DNA of 64,000 bases from an uncultured Paracoccaceae bacterium (GTDB lineage: Bacteria > Pseudomonadota > Alphaproteobacteria > Rhodobacterales > Rhodobacteraceae): contig CANLYJ010000001.1 of the NCBI GenBank assembly GCA_947495295.1, positions 1,302,001 to 1,366,000 of the forward strand, given 5' to 3'. A program made the translations under genes and the position numbers. Each line of letters opens with the position of its first letter. The stretch's first letter is position 1. Under the pieces are notes generated by a model. The model was not told the origin of the DNA. It did not search any database and saw nothing but the letters and a program-made list of their open reading frames with translations. Below, piece by piece: positions 18,489-27,823 of this stretch.

Positions 18489-19270
18489 GTCGCGCTTACC
18501 TTATCTTTGTTTTTCAGTCCGGTGCCGAGATAGGCCTCGATCACCTGTTCATTGGCCTTGATTTCGTCCAAGGTCCCTTCGGCCAGCACGTGGCCTTCCG
18601 CCATACAAATCACTGGATCACAAAGGCGGCCGATAAAATCCATGTCGTGTTCGATCACGACAAATGTATAGTTGCGTTCCTTGTTCAGGCGGATGATGGC
18701 GTCGCCGATTGTATTGAGCAGGGTGCGGTTCACACCGGCCCCGACCTCATCCAGGAATACGATCCGGGCATCCACCATCATGGTCCGCCCCAGTTCGAGC
18801 AGTTTTTTCTGCCCGCCGGACAGATTGCCTGCTTTTTCTTCTTTCAAGTGGTCGATGGTCAGGAATTCGATGACCTCATCGGCCTTGGCCAGCAGGGCGC
18901 GTTCTTCGTCCGCGATCCGCCTGCGTCCAAACCACGTATTCCACAGCGCCTCTCCCGATTGGTCGCCGGGCACCATCATTAGATTTTCCCGCACGGTCAT
19001 GGAGGAAAACTCATGCGCAATCTGGAAGGTGCGCAGCAGGCCCTTGTGAAACAGTTCATGCGGGGGCAGGCCAGTGATATCTTCGCCCATCATTGTCACC
19101 CGCCCGGAGGTGGGTTTAAGAACGCCTGCGATCACATTGAAAAGAGTTGTTTTCCCGGCACCGTTTGGGCCGATCAAGCCGGTGATCGTGCCTTCGCCGA
19201 TCCGTAGGCTTGCATCATCAACGGCCCGAAAACCGCCAAAGGTTTTGACCAGGTTTTCAACGACGATCAT
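18485..19270 (-). CDS. livG: Branched-chain amino acid ABC transporter ATPase LivG
   Basis: A 261-residue ATPase with Walker A GPNGAGKTTLFNVI, signature NLSGGQKKLLELGRTMM, and Walker B IVFLDEVGAGVN followed by VIEHDMDFIGRLCD. In the Walker B region DEVGAG replaces the more usual DEPAAG. That is a mild deviation; the catalytic Glu is kept. Its start lies 62 bases after the livK stop, behind a strong hairpin, which would lower its expression relative to the binding protein. It pairs with LivF. Confidence 0.93.
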   Translation of the reverse strand: MIVVENLVKTFGGFRAVDDASLRIGEGTITGLIGPNGAGKTTLFNVIAGVLKPTSGRVTMMGEDITGLPPHELFHKGLLRTFQIAHEFSSMTVRENLMMVPGDQSGEALWNTWFGRRRIADEERALLAKADEVIEFLTIDHLKEEKAGNLSGGQKKLLELGRTMMVDARIVFLDEVGAGVNRTLLNTIGDAIIRLNKERNYTFVVIEHDMDFIGRLCDPVICMAEGHVLAEGTLDEIKANEQVIEAYLGTGLKNKDKVSAT

Positions 19271-19284
19271 GGCATTCCCCTGCG

Positions 19285-19314
19285 AAAACAGCGCGCCAGA
19301 TGACGCGCTGTTTT
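19285..19314 (-). terminator. Attenuating hairpin between livK and livG
   Basis: A perfect 11-bp inverted repeat, AAAACAGCGCG (19285-19295) and CGCGCTGTTTT (19304-19314), with an 8-base loop lies in the livK-livG gap. Read on the minus strand the stem ends in TTTT, as in a weak intrinsic terminator. Such hairpins keep binding-protein mRNA abundant over the ATPase and permease mRNA. Confidence 0.7.
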
Positions 19315-19332
19315 GTTTTTTGTCGCCCGTGT

Positions 19333-20529
19333 TTAGCGGTATTTGATCGTGGAGTATACGCCGTCGGCGAATTCGATTTCCTGATAGTTGCCAGCGCTTT
19401 CGCCGGGTCCGATCAGTTCAACGGCAGAAGCGCCGACATAGTCCACATCTTCACCTGCTGCGATCAGCTCTAGCGCTTTTTGCAGCTCACCAGGGAAGAT
19501 TTCGGTGCCTGGTGCGTTGGCCACGTCAAAGACGTGATCTTTGAAATCAGCCGATGCGCTGGATTCGGCGGCCTGCATGGCCAGCATGATCAGCGCTGCC
19601 GCATCATAGCTTTCGGGGCTGAATGCGCCGGTGCCATCAAAGCCTGCCGCAGTGGCCATTTCGACGTATTTTGCAGCACCCGGGCTGTCGGTGCCGGGGT
19701 AGGCGCCGAAGGAGCCGTTCAGTTCATCACCGAAGTTTTCGTTCAGTTTTGCGCCGACCATCCCGTCTGGCACATAGAATGTGTCAAACGCGCCGGTGTC
19801 GAGTGCGGAGCGGATGATGCCCGACCCACCTTGGTCCACGTAACCGGCCACAACCAGCACTTCACCACCGGCAGAGGCCAGCGCCCCCACTTCAGCAGAG
19901 TAGTCGGCCTTGCCGTCTTCATGTGCCGCAGAAATGGTGACGGTGCCGCCAGCCGCTTCAAATTCAGCCTGGAATGCATCGGCCAGACCCTTGCCATAGT
20001 CATTGTTGGTGTAGGTCAGGGCAACTTCGCTAAAGCCGCGGTCTTGCAGGATGTTGGTGATGATCACGCCCTGACGCGCGTCGGATGGGGCAGTCCGGAA
20101 GAACAGGCCGTCATCCTCAGCCGTGGACAGGCCGGGTGATGTGGCGGAAGGCGAGATCATGACAACACCGTTGGCGCGTGCCACGTTGGCCAGAATTGCG
20201 CCAGTCACGCCAGAGCAGTCAGCCCCCATGATCGCGTTCACGCCATCAGATGTCACAAGCCGTTCGGCGGCTGTTGTGGCGGCTGCCGCATCGATACATG
20301 TGCTGTCGCCGCGCACGGAGGTCACTTTTGCGCCGCCCAGCAACGCACCTGAATCGCTGACTTCGGCCATGGCCAGTTCAGCGCCGGCACCCATTGCGGG
20401 TGTGATTGATTCAAGTGGCCCGGTGAATCCGAGGATCACGCCGATCTTGACTTCATCCGCGTGGCCATCCGCATAAGCGCCGCCCGCAATCATTGCCATG
20501 GCGGTTGTCGCCATCATGAGCTTTTTCAT
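19333..20529 (-). CDS. livK: Branched-chain amino acid ABC transporter periplasmic binding protein
   Basis: A 398-residue periplasmic ligand-binding protein. Residues 1-~20 (MKKLMMATTAMAMIAGGAYA) are a signal peptide cleaved before DGHADEVKIG. The mature part follows the type I periplasmic binding fold: VKIGVILGFTGPLESI, ADCSGVTGAILANVA, ISPSATSPGLS, YTNNDYGKGLADAFQAEF, and SYDAAALIMLAMQAA. It is the first gene of the liv operon and delivers leucine-type amino acids or related solutes to LivHM. An exact ligand cannot be read from the sequence. Confidence 0.93.
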   Translation of the reverse strand: MKKLMMATTAMAMIAGGAYADGHADEVKIGVILGFTGPLESITPAMGAGAELAMAEVSDSGALLGGAKVTSVRGDSTCIDAAAATTAAERLVTSDGVNAIMGADCSGVTGAILANVARANGVVMISPSATSPGLSTAEDDGLFFRTAPSDARQGVIITNILQDRGFSEVALTYTNNDYGKGLADAFQAEFEAAGGTVTISAAHEDGKADYSAEVGALASAGGEVLVVAGYVDQGGSGIIRSALDTGAFDTFYVPDGMVGAKLNENFGDELNGSFGAYPGTDSPGAAKYVEMATAAGFDGTGAFSPESYDAAALIMLAMQAAESSASADFKDHVFDVANAPGTEIFPGELQKALELIAAGEDVDYVGASAVELIGPGESAGNYQEIEFADGVYSTIKYR

Positions 20530-20682
20530 TGGTAGTCTCCCTAGTGGATTTTCTTATCCTGCGGCGCAGATTAGCAGCCAGTTTCCAAAAGGAAAGTCGG
20601 AACCCTAGGGCAATCGGCCTGAAGATGCCGGTTTTTGCGGGCCTTTATCCCGACTGTCGCGCGCTGTGAAACAATGCAGGCG

Positions 20683-21720
20683 CTAGACCGACAGCCGTGC
20701 TGCGTGGCTGCCGCGTTCCCGATAGGGCGTTGTGTCGTAATGTGACCGGTAGCATTTGGAGAAATGCGAAGGTGACGCGAAACCGCAGGCCAAGGCCACG
20801 TTAATCACGGTCATATCCGTTTGCATCAGCAGGTTACGTGCCTTTTGCAACCGCATTTCCATGTAATACCGTTTCGGGCTGCGCGACAAATAACGGCGGA
20901 ACAGCCGTTCAAGCTGCCGCGTAGACATGCCCACATCGCGGGCGAGGATGGCCGGGCTGATCGGTTCCTCGATATTCTTTTCCATCATCTGGATAACGCG
21001 GCTCAGTTTGGGGTGCCTGACCCCGATACGTGTCGGGATCGACAGGCGCTGCGTGTCCTGATCTGTTCTGATCGAGGAATAGATCATGATATCGGCCACC
21101 GCGTTGGCCAGTTCTTCGCCGTGATCATCGGCGATGACTTTCAGCATCAGGTCAATTGATGCCGTGCCGCCCGCTGTCGTGATCCGTTTTCCGTCAACCA
21201 CAAAGACCGATTTGGTCAGTTCAACCTCGTCAAATTCTTCGACAAAGCTGTCTTGGTTTTCCCAGTGGATCGTGGCGCGTTTGCCGTCCAGCAGACCGGC
21301 CCGCGCCATTGTATAACCCGCCGTACACAGGCCCGCGATAACCACACCGCGCCGTGCCTCGCGCCGCAGCCACGCCAGCAGGCGCTTGGTTGTGGCTTTT
21401 TGCACATTGACCCCACCGCACAGTACAATCGTGTCGTCGCGATCAAGTTCAACCAGATCATCCTGCAGCCGGAATTCGCAGCCATTGGAACAGGCCGCTG
21501 TTTCGCCGCCTTCGCCGATGATGTGCCAGCTATAAAGCGTTTTGTCGGCGGTGTGATTGGCAATCCGCAAACTGTCGAGTGCAGAGGCGAAGGACAGCAT
21601 GGTGAAATCATGCATCAGCACGAAAACAAACCGGCGCGGTTTGCCGGTATAAGCAACATCAACGATATGCGGTTGGGTTGTCATGATATGTTGTCCAGAT
21701 CGATCGTTGAAAGACATCAT
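20683..21720 (-). CDS. GlxA-type transcriptional regulator (DJ-1/PfpI-like + AraC HTH)
   Basis: A 345-residue regulator with a GATase1-like N-terminal domain (residues ~25-205; LMHDFTMLSFASALD, nucleophile-elbow-like GLCTAGY) and a C-terminal AraC DNA-binding domain (~230-335; DVGMSTRQLERLFRRYL and ALACGFASPSHFSKCYR). The family includes GbdR and ArgR, activators for choline, betaine and arginine catabolism. The start is unsure: ATG 21720 or ATG 21684 (MTTQPHIVDV); neither has a clear ribosome binding site, and the later one fits the family better. It lies between livK and aroG, divergent from aroG. Its target is unknown. Confidence 0.88.
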   Translation of the reverse strand: MMSFNDRSGQHIMTTQPHIVDVAYTGKPRRFVFVLMHDFTMLSFASALDSLRIANHTADKTLYSWHIIGEGGETAACSNGCEFRLQDDLVELDRDDTIVLCGGVNVQKATTKRLLAWLRREARRGVVIAGLCTAGYTMARAGLLDGKRATIHWENQDSFVEEFDEVELTKSVFVVDGKRITTAGGTASIDLMLKVIADDHGEELANAVADIMIYSSIRTDQDTQRLSIPTRIGVRHPKLSRVIQMMEKNIEEPISPAILARDVGMSTRQLERLFRRYLSRSPKRYYMEMRLQKARNLLMQTDMTVINVALACGFASPSHFSKCYRSHYDTTPYRERGSHAARLSV

Positions 21721-21867
21721 CAGTTTTGATCGGTTGGTTCAAGTACCAATGATACACTGCCTGACCAGAAGTGAACAATTTGCCATTGGCGCTGCTGCCC
21801 GCGCGCGTTATACGCAAGCGATGATAGCGCTCTCAGCCTATCGCACATTTTTCTATGGAGCAAAGAA

Positions 21868-23238
21868 ATGGCAAACTGGCAAAAATCTGACTGGCGCAAC
21901 AAGCCCCGGGTTCAGATGCCTGAGTATACCGATGCGGACGCGCTGCGCGCTGTTGAAGGTCGTCTTGCCAGCTATCCGCCCTTGGTTTTTGCAGGTGAGG
22001 CCCGCAATCTGCGGTCTGAACTGGCCGCTGTCAGCCGGGGTGACGCGTTTTTGTTGCAAGGCGGCGATTGCGCCGAAAGCTTTGCCGAGTTTTCGGCAGA
22101 TGGCATTCGTGACACGTTCAAGGTCATGTTGCAGATGGCGATGGTCCTGACCTATGGTGCCAAGGTGCCGGTGGTGAAGGTTGGCCGCATGGCGGGCCAG
22201 ATGGCCAAGCCCCGTTCCGCTCCGACTGAAACTGTCGATGGTGTGGAACTGCCCAGCTATCGCGGTGATATCATCAACGGCTTTGATTTCACCGAAAAGA
22301 GCCGTGTGCCTGACCCTGAACGTATGTTGCAGGCCTATTTGCAGGCCGCCGCGACCCTGAACCTGCTGCGCGCCTTTTCCACCGGTGGTTTTGCCAATGT
22401 GCATGAAGTCCATAAATGGACCCTTGGATTTACCGATGGCAACGAAGTGCAGAAATATGCCGATATGGCAAACCGGATCAGTGATACGCTGGATTTCATG
22501 CAAGCCGCCGGTCTGACGTCGGAGACCAATCACGAGCTGCAGACGGTCGATTTCTACACCAGTCATGAAGCTTTGTTACTGGAGTATGAAGAGGCATTGT
22601 GTCGCCTTGATTCAACCTCTGGTAACTGGTTGGCGGGCTCTGGCCACATGATCTGGATCGGGGATCGCACCCGCCAGCCTGATGGTGCCCATGTCGAATT
22701 CTGCAAAGGCGTGCAGAACCCGATTGGTTTGAAATGCGGGCCAAGCATGACATCTGGCCACCTTAAATCGCTGATCGCGTCGTTGAACGCCGATAATGAT
22801 CCGGGCCGTTTGACCCTGATCGCCCGCTTCGGTGCCGGGTCGGTGGGTGAACATCTGCCCCGTCTGATCAAGGCCGTGCAGGAGGAAGGGGCCAATGTGG
22901 TTTGGACCTGCGATGCGATGCATGGCAACACGATCAAATCATCGACCGGCTATAAAACCCGTCCGTTCGATTCGGTGCTGCGTGAGGTGAAGGAATTCTT
23001 TGCCGTGCATAACGCCGAAGGCACGATCCCCGGCGGTGTGCATTTCGAGATGACCGGCAAGGATGTGACGGAATGTACCGGTGGTGTCCGTGCTGTGACG
23101 GATGAGGATCTGTCAGACCGCTATCACACGGCGTGCGACCCGCGTTTGAACGCATCGCAATCGCTGGAACTGGCGTTTTTGGTGGCCGAGGAATTGTCGG
23201 CCCGCCGCGCGACGTTGCAGCAGGCCAAGGCAGGCTGA
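21868..23238 (+). CDS. aroG: Class II (plant-type) DAHP synthase
   Basis: A 456-residue 3-deoxy-7-phosphoheptulonate synthase, joining PEP and erythrose 4-phosphate in the first step of the shikimate pathway. It belongs to the class II family: [12 protein letters not shown] near the N-terminus, [50 protein letters not shown] and [13 protein letters not shown] are characteristic. Cys, His, Glu and Asp metal ligands fall in these motifs. GGAG lies upstream of ATG 21868. Its stop abuts that of the convergent PAS protein gene with no gap. Confidence 0.95.
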   Translation: MANWQKSDWRNKPRVQMPEYTDADALRAVEGRLASYPPLVFAGEARNLRSELAAVSRGDAFLLQGGDCAESFAEFSADGIRDTFKVMLQMAMVLTYGAKVPVVKVGRMAGQMAKPRSAPTETVDGVELPSYRGDIINGFDFTEKSRVPDPERMLQAYLQAAATLNLLRAFSTGGFANVHEVHKWTLGFTDGNEVQKYADMANRISDTLDFMQAAGLTSETNHELQTVDFYTSHEALLLEYEEALCRLDSTSGNWLAGSGHMIWIGDRTRQPDGAHVEFCKGVQNPIGLKCGPSMTSGHLKSLIASLNADNDPGRLTLIARFGAGSVGEHLPRLIKAVQEEGANVVWTCDAMHGNTIKSSTGYKTRPFDSVLREVKEFFAVHNAEGTIPGGVHFEMTGKDVTECTGGVRAVTDEDLSDRYHTACDPRLNASQSLELAFLVAEELSARRATLQQAKAG

Positions 23239-23880
23239 TTAGCCGTTATTGACGACAAGGCGTAGGGCAGGGCGATCCCTGTCCTGCGCCTCAACCGGTT
23301 GTGGCTGGACCAGTGTTTGCACGCTGGCCAGTTGCAGCCCAAGCGTTTCGTGACGCACCCGCGCCCCTTTGGCGATTTCAAACCGACGCGGCCGTGATCC
23401 GGTTTGCCCTTCGGTGACAATCGCCCCCAGAATGCGGCTGGTCGCCCCTTTATCATCGCGCAAGGGCAGCAGCAGCATGGTGCCTGTCAGATGTGGCCGG
23501 ACGATGCTGCCGGGGGAGTTCAGCGGGATGCTGATGATCGCAGGTTCGTTGAACGCAGCCTCGACCAGTTTGGCGATTTCGTCTTTCGCCTCTGGCAGAA
23601 AAAACGTGCTGAGCGGCATGCCGCGCGCATCCATTTTCAGCAGGTCATGCAGTTTCTGACCCGCCACCCGCATCCGGGCGATCCCGGGGGCCACACGTTG
23701 CAGGATGAAAGCATGTGGCAGCGCATCGTCGATCTGACTTGGTTCGATATCATTGCGCGACGGCACCCGCTGCGCATGCCGAAGGGCATCCCAGTACCGC
23801 TCCAGACTTTCAAGGGTCGGGTTTCCAGACCCTGGAAGGTCAGTACGGCGGCGTTGCGGGTTGTCCTCTACGATTTTCAT
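23239..23880 (-). CDS. PAS_5 domain protein behind CtrA-type sites
   Basis: A 213-residue protein starting at ATG 23880, chosen for the AGAGAG ribosome binding site. An upstream in-frame ATG at 23973 would add a less plausible leader lying over the control region. Residues ~20-160 fit PF07310 (PAS_5), found in many alphaproteobacteria: LERYWDALRHAQRVPSR, IDDALPHAFILQRV, IARMRVAGQKLHDLL and MPLSTFFLPEAKDEI. The C-terminal part (FEIAKGARVRHE) is basic. No output domain is visible, so it probably works through a partner. Two perfect TTAA-N7-TTAA motifs lie 57-108 bases upstream, linking it to cell-cycle or motility control by CtrA. Confidence 0.78.
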   Translation of the reverse strand: MKIVEDNPQRRRTDLPGSGNPTLESLERYWDALRHAQRVPSRNDIEPSQIDDALPHAFILQRVAPGIARMRVAGQKLHDLLKMDARGMPLSTFFLPEAKDEIAKLVEAAFNEPAIISIPLNSPGSIVRPHLTGTMLLLPLRDDKGATSRILGAIVTEGQTGSRPRRFEIAKGARVRHETLGLQLASVQTLVQPQPVEAQDRDRPALRLVVNNG

Positions 23881-23936
23881 TGTGCTCTCTACTTTCGCTG
23901 CGGTTGCCCCAGCGGGTGCAAAACCAGTTCCATTTG

Positions 23937-23951
23937 TTAAGCTGGTTTTAA
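23937..23951. promoter_or_regulatory. CtrA-type site TTAA-N7-TTAA (copy 1)
   Basis: The sequence reads TTAA, seven bases, TTAA and is flanked so that the minus strand reads GTTAA and CTTAAC. This matches the full CtrA consensus spacing. It lies in the divergent region between the PAS_5 gene (start 23880) and yicC (start 24080). Confidence 0.6.
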
Positions 23952-23973
23952 CAAAGATTACTGCAAATTTCAT

Positions 23974-23988
23974 TTAACAAAGTGTTAA
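23974..23988. promoter_or_regulatory. CtrA-type site TTAA-N7-TTAA (copy 2)
   Basis: A second TTAA, seven bases, TTAA lies 22 bases after the first. TTTAACAAAG occurs in both (23947-23956 and 23973-23982). A further TTAATGGGTTAA half-site pair follows at 23985-23996. Clustering of exact sites supports real binding by CtrA or a similar regulator. Confidence 0.6.
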
Positions 23989-24079
23989 TGGGTTAATTTG
24001 AATTAAAATGCGGTGCTTGCCTCGGGCCGCTGTTTTGCCTTAGCTGCGGGTAATGAAACTTGCCAGAAGGCGGATATTG

Positions 24080-24970
24080 ATGACCCATTCCATGACAGCA
24101 TTTGCCAGCCGTAACGGCAGCTTGGCCGCCGTATCATGGAGTTGGGAGATGCGCGGCGTGAACGCGCGTGGTCTGGATATGCGGTTTCGTTTGCCCGAAG
24201 GGATTGAAGGGTTGGAACGTGCCTTGCGCGCTGCCCTGACCAAGTCCTTGGCCCGGGGCAATGTGACGGTCAATCTGCGTTTGACCCGCGATGAAGCCGG
24301 TGTTGCGGCGACCCTGGACGAGGCACAACTGGATGCAGTTTTGCGCGCGCTGGATGCGGTGCAGGACCGTGCCTTTGCCATTGGCGTGACGCTGGCCCAA
24401 CCGACGGCGGCGGATGTTCTGGACCAGCGGGGTGTTATGGTTGCAACCCGGTCCGATGATGTTTCCGATGATCTGGCCGCCGCCCTGATTGCCGAAATTG
24501 ATCCGCTGGTGGCGGATTTTGTGACCATGCGACAGGTCGAAGGGAGCGCATTGCATGATGTGATCACCGGCCAGCTTGCTCAGATCGAAACCCTGACCAT
24601 TGCCGCCGCAGAGGCAGCCGCCGCCCGCGCCCCACAGGTGAAGGCCAGTCTGACCACAGCCTTGCGCCGGGTGCTGGAAGATGTGGGCGAGGTTGAAGAG
24701 GGCCGGATCGCGCAGGAACTGGCCCTGCTCGCCGTCAAATCCGATGTCACCGAGGAGATCGACCGCCTGAAGGCGCATGTGGGTGCCGCTCGTGATTTGC
24801 TGGCGACCAGAAAACCGGCCGGGCGAAAGCTGGATTTTCTTGCACAGGAATTTAACCGGGAGGCCAATACACTTTGCGCCAAAGCACAGTCGGCCCCGTT
24901 GACGGCCATCGGGCTTGACCTGAAAGCGGTGATCGACCAGATGCGCGAACAAATTCAGAATGTGGAGTAA
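24080..24970 (+). CDS. yicC: YicC family endoribonuclease
   Basis: A 296-residue protein starting at ATG 24080 ([13 protein letters not shown]) with AGAAGG upstream. The N-terminal part has [20 protein letters not shown]; the C-terminal DUF1732 part has [17 protein letters not shown] and [18 protein letters not shown], both diagnostic. YicC proteins are endoribonucleases implicated in stress RNA decay. It sits immediately before gmk, an arrangement conserved across proteobacteria; the stop is 4 bases before the gmk ATG. Confidence 0.92.
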   Translation: MTHSMTAFASRNGSLAAVSWSWEMRGVNARGLDMRFRLPEGIEGLERALRAALTKSLARGNVTVNLRLTRDEAGVAATLDEAQLDAVLRALDAVQDRAFAIGVTLAQPTAADVLDQRGVMVATRSDDVSDDLAAALIAEIDPLVADFVTMRQVEGSALHDVITGQLAQIETLTIAAAEAAAARAPQVKASLTTALRRVLEDVGEVEEGRIAQELALLAVKSDVTEEIDRLKAHVGAARDLLATRKPAGRKLDFLAQEFNREANTLCAKAQSAPLTAIGLDLKAVIDQMREQIQNVE

Positions 24971-24974
24971 TGTG

Positions 24975-25613
24975 ATGACCCGCCGCGGCCTTTTGATTAT
25001 CCTGTCATCGCCATCGGGGGCGGGGAAATCCACGCTCGCGGGCCGTTTGCGCCAATGGGACGACACGTTGCGGTTTTCGGTATCCGCCACCACCCGCGCG
25101 CCGCGTGAGGGCGAAATGGACGGGCAGCACTATTTCTTTGTCTCGGTTCCTGAGTTTCAGGGGCAGGTGGCGGATGGCGGCATGCTGGAACATGCGCAGG
25201 TCTTTGGTAATTACTACGGATCGCCCAAGGCCCCGGTGCAGGAGGCGATCAATGCGGGCCGCGATGTTCTGTTTGATATCGATTGGCAGGGTGCGCAACA
25301 GATCAGCAATTCGGCCTTGCAGGAACATGTCTTGTCGATCTTTATCCTGCCTCCGTCGATCACAGAATTGCATCGCCGTCTGGTCAGCCGTGGGCAGGAT
25401 GCGCCGGAAGTGATTGAAAAGCGGATGCAGAAAAGCTGGGACGAGATCAGCCATTGGGATGGCTATGATTATGTGCTGGTCAATGACGATCTGGACGCGA
25501 CAGAGGCCAGTTTGAAGACCATCATCAGTGCCGAGCGCTTGCGCCGGTCGCAACAGCCGCAACTGGTCGACCATGTGCGCGGCTTGCAAACAGAGTTTGG
25601 AGATCGAACATGA
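24975..25613 (+). CDS. gmk: Guanylate kinase
   Basis: A 212-residue GMP kinase (GMP + ATP to GDP + ADP). P-loop [15 protein letters not shown] at ~10-24; GMP-binding segment [13 protein letters not shown] and [16 protein letters not shown] as Walker B region. Start ATG 24975 follows GTGGAG within the end of yicC. The stop overlaps the ATG of the carbonic anhydrase gene (ATGA at 25610-25613). Confidence 0.95.
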   Translation: MTRRGLLIILSSPSGAGKSTLAGRLRQWDDTLRFSVSATTRAPREGEMDGQHYFFVSVPEFQGQVADGGMLEHAQVFGNYYGSPKAPVQEAINAGRDVLFDIDWQGAQQISNSALQEHVLSIFILPPSITELHRRLVSRGQDAPEVIEKRMQKSWDEISHWDGYDYVLVNDDLDATEASLKTIISAERLRRSQQPQLVDHVRGLQTEFGDRT

Positions 25614-26131
25614 GCCTTTACGCATTGGATGATGTCGCACCGCAACTGGCCGATGATGCCTGGGTCGCACCCGGCTGTCATGTGATTGGCAGTGTTGTGC
25701 TGGCTGCGCGCACATCGGTCTGGTTCGGCAGCACCTTGCGGGGCGATAATGAGGTGATCGTGATTGGCGAAGGGTCAAACGTGCAGGAAAACACCGTCAT
25801 GCATACCGATATGGGCTATCCGCTGACGATTGGTGAGGGATGCACGATTGGGCACAAGGCGATGCTGCATGGTTGCACGGTTGGCAATAACAGCCTTGTC
25901 GGCATGGGCGCGACAATCCTGAATGGTGCCGTGATTGGCGAGAATTGCCTGATCGGGGCGGGGGCATTGATTACGGAAGGGAAGATTATTCCTGATGGGT
26001 CGCTTGTAATGGGCGCGCCCGGCAAGGTCGTGCGTCAATTGGATGACAAGGCCATTGCCGGGCTGAAATTATCAGCGATGCATTATCAGGAAAATGCAGC
26101 ACGTTTTCGCGCTGAATTAAAAGCGCTGTAG
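25610..26131 (+). CDS. Gamma-carbonic anhydrase family protein
   Basis: A 173-residue left-handed beta-helix protein made of hexapeptide repeats ([40 protein letters not shown]). The three His expected to bind metal are present in NTVMH, GHKAM and LHGCTVG. It belongs to the YrdA/PaaY/gamma-CA group. Carbonic anhydrase activity is known for some members only. A C-terminal helix ([14 protein letters not shown]) is typical. Overlap with gmk suggests co-expression rather than a shared function. Confidence 0.88.
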   Translation: MSLYALDDVAPQLADDAWVAPGCHVIGSVVLAARTSVWFGSTLRGDNEVIVIGEGSNVQENTVMHTDMGYPLTIGEGCTIGHKAMLHGCTVGNNSLVGMGATILNGAVIGENCLIGAGALITEGKIIPDGSLVMGAPGKVVRQLDDKAIAGLKLSAMHYQENAARFRAELKAL

Positions 26132-26132
26132 C

Positions 26133-26528
26133 TTATTCCCCAACCATGCGGGGCATGAGCAGAAGATCAAAATCAAGCTGCGGCGCGAAGAGTTGCACCT
26201 CATGACGGATCAGATCCGCATCGGGCAAATCATCGGCAATTGCGCGATACCGCCCCTGGAAACGCAGCTCGATCAGTTTGACGGCCACATCGACGGCGTC
26301 AAAATCCTCTGCCACAAGCGGCGAAAGAATGATGTCAGGCTCTTTTTCGTTGACAATATCGGCATTTAGGTCACCTATGTCGACAAACTGGAACCCGTCG
26401 AGGGGAGGCACAATACGGCCCTGCGCCTTCCATCGGGCAAGATCCCCGATGACCAGCGTGTTGCTCGCGAGGCCGTCAAGTGCGTCGGGAAACGGCATTG
26501 CACGACCTTGTTCTATTTGACCTGACAT
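26133..26528 (-). CDS. Conserved-looking protein of unknown function
   Basis: A 131-residue acidic protein with no signal peptide or membrane segment. It shows alternating strands and helices: NTLVIGDLARW, FQFVDIGDLNADIV, PDIILSPLVAEDFDAVDVA, KLIELRFQGRYRAIADDLPD, IRHEVQLFAPQLDFDLLLM. The pattern (a loop with ILSPL and Asp residues) resembles a small alpha/beta fold such as a receiver-like domain, but no catalytic motif is clear. It is convergent with the carbonic anhydrase gene (one base apart) and divergent from phoR. Confidence 0.65.
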   Translation of the reverse strand: MSGQIEQGRAMPFPDALDGLASNTLVIGDLARWKAQGRIVPPLDGFQFVDIGDLNADIVNEKEPDIILSPLVAEDFDAVDVAVKLIELRFQGRYRAIADDLPDADLIRHEVQLFAPQLDFDLLLMPRMVGE

Positions 26529-26679
26529 TCGTCACCAATCCTGGTTTGCTATGTGAGTGTGTATTCATGTAATCAACGCCGCGTTGCGGCGGAATGTTCC
26601 AAATGGTTAAAAAATAATTTGCTTGGATTATCTAAGTATTGAGTTTTAATTAGCGAAAACCACGACATAGGGGCTTTCA

Positions 26680-27717
26680 GTGCGCGCAGAATCATTAACC
26701 AGTTTAATTGACGCGCTGCCATTACCGACAATTGTTATTGGACCGGACGATCGTGTAATTGCGTCAAATGAACCTGCTGCGGCCATTCTGGGCCCCGACC
26801 TGGTTGGTCGTCATTACATCACCGCCCTGCGCCAACCCACCTTGCTGGAGGCGATTGCAAAGGCGCGCAGTCAGAACGAACCGGAAATCGCCCGGTTCGC
26901 GGGCCGTGATGGTGACAAGGATACGGTGTATCGCGTCTATGTCGCCCGGACGGACACCGATATTGTCATTACCTTCGAGGATCAGACAGATGCTGCCAAT
27001 ATCGGGCAGATGCGCCGTGAATTTGTGGCCAATGTCAGCCATGAGCTGCGCACACCCTTGACCGCCTTGCTGGGCTTTATCGAGACCTTGGGTGGGGCGG
27101 CTCGTGACGATCCGGAGGCCCGTGATCGGTTTTTGGGCATCATGGAAGGCGAGGCCAGCCGCATGACCCGGTTGGTTGATGATCTTCTGTCGCTGAGCCG
27201 TGTGGAAGAGGATGAACGTGTCCGCCCTCGCGATCATGTTGATCTGGCGGCCTTGCTGGCATCCGTCATCAAGGGGCTGGAGCCGCAGGTGCAGTCAAGC
27301 GGTGTGACCGTGACATTGGAAAATAACGGCAGCGGTGAATTGATCCCCGGCGATGCGGGCCAATTGGTGCAGGTTTTCACGAACCTGATCGAAAATGGTA
27401 TCAAATACGGTGCGGCGGGTGGTGAGGTGACTGTCGTGCTGTTTGGCACCGAACATCATCCCCGTTTGCGCGGTGATGGTGTGCGGGTTTGTGTCTGTGA
27501 CCGCGGCGAGGGAATTGCCGAACATCATATTGCCCGTCTGACGGAACGGTTTTATCGCGTCGATAATCACCGGTCCCGGCAGGTGGGCGGCACCGGACTT
27601 GGTCTGGCGATCGTCAAACATATTGTCAGCCGTCACCGCGGCCGTCTGGCCATTGAAAGTGAGCTGGGTGAAGGCACCAAAGTGTCCATATTTCTGCCGA
27701 TCGACGGGCTGTCATAA
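26680..27717 (+). CDS. phoR: Phosphate regulon sensor kinase PhoR, without membrane segments
   Basis: A 345-residue histidine kinase from GTG 26680 (AGGGGC just upstream). Residues ~8-100 form a PAS domain; the HisKA box is FVANVSHELRTPL with the phosphorylated H121; the ATPase part has N box NLIENGIKYG, G1 DRGEGI, F box ERFYRVD and G2 GGTGLGLAIVK. No hydrophobic membrane segments precede the PAS, unlike E. coli PhoR, so it is probably cytoplasmic and signals with PstSCAB-PhoU through contacts. The Pho box for pstS overlaps its stop codon. Confidence 0.92.
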   Translation: MRAESLTSLIDALPLPTIVIGPDDRVIASNEPAAAILGPDLVGRHYITALRQPTLLEAIAKARSQNEPEIARFAGRDGDKDTVYRVYVARTDTDIVITFEDQTDAANIGQMRREFVANVSHELRTPLTALLGFIETLGGAARDDPEARDRFLGIMEGEASRMTRLVDDLLSLSRVEEDERVRPRDHVDLAALLASVIKGLEPQVQSSGVTVTLENNGSGELIPGDAGQLVQVFTNLIENGIKYGAAGGEVTVVLFGTEHHPRLRGDGVRVCVCDRGEGIAEHHIARLTERFYRVDNHRSRQVGGTGLGLAIVKHIVSRHRGRLAIESELGEGTKVSIFLPIDGLS

Positions 27718-27741
27718 AACTTTTACATGACTGTCACAAAA
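27709..27741 (+). promoter_or_regulatory. Pho box (three contiguous 11-bp repeats) upstream of pstS
   Basis: CTGTCATAAAA (27709-27719), a degenerate CTTTTACATGA (27720-27730) and CTGTCACAAAA (27731-27741) follow each other without spacers. CTGTCA repeats at 11-bp steps are the known PhoB-binding pattern. The first repeat includes the phoR stop codon. pstS starts 82 bases after the last repeat. Confidence 0.85.
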
Positions 27742-27823
27742 GCGTTGTGCGACCTCAAGTAGAGGGGTGGCAGTGGTGAGGCGGTTCGCGCCTTGCTGAT
27801 GTTTGACTGACAGGAGTGATTTG

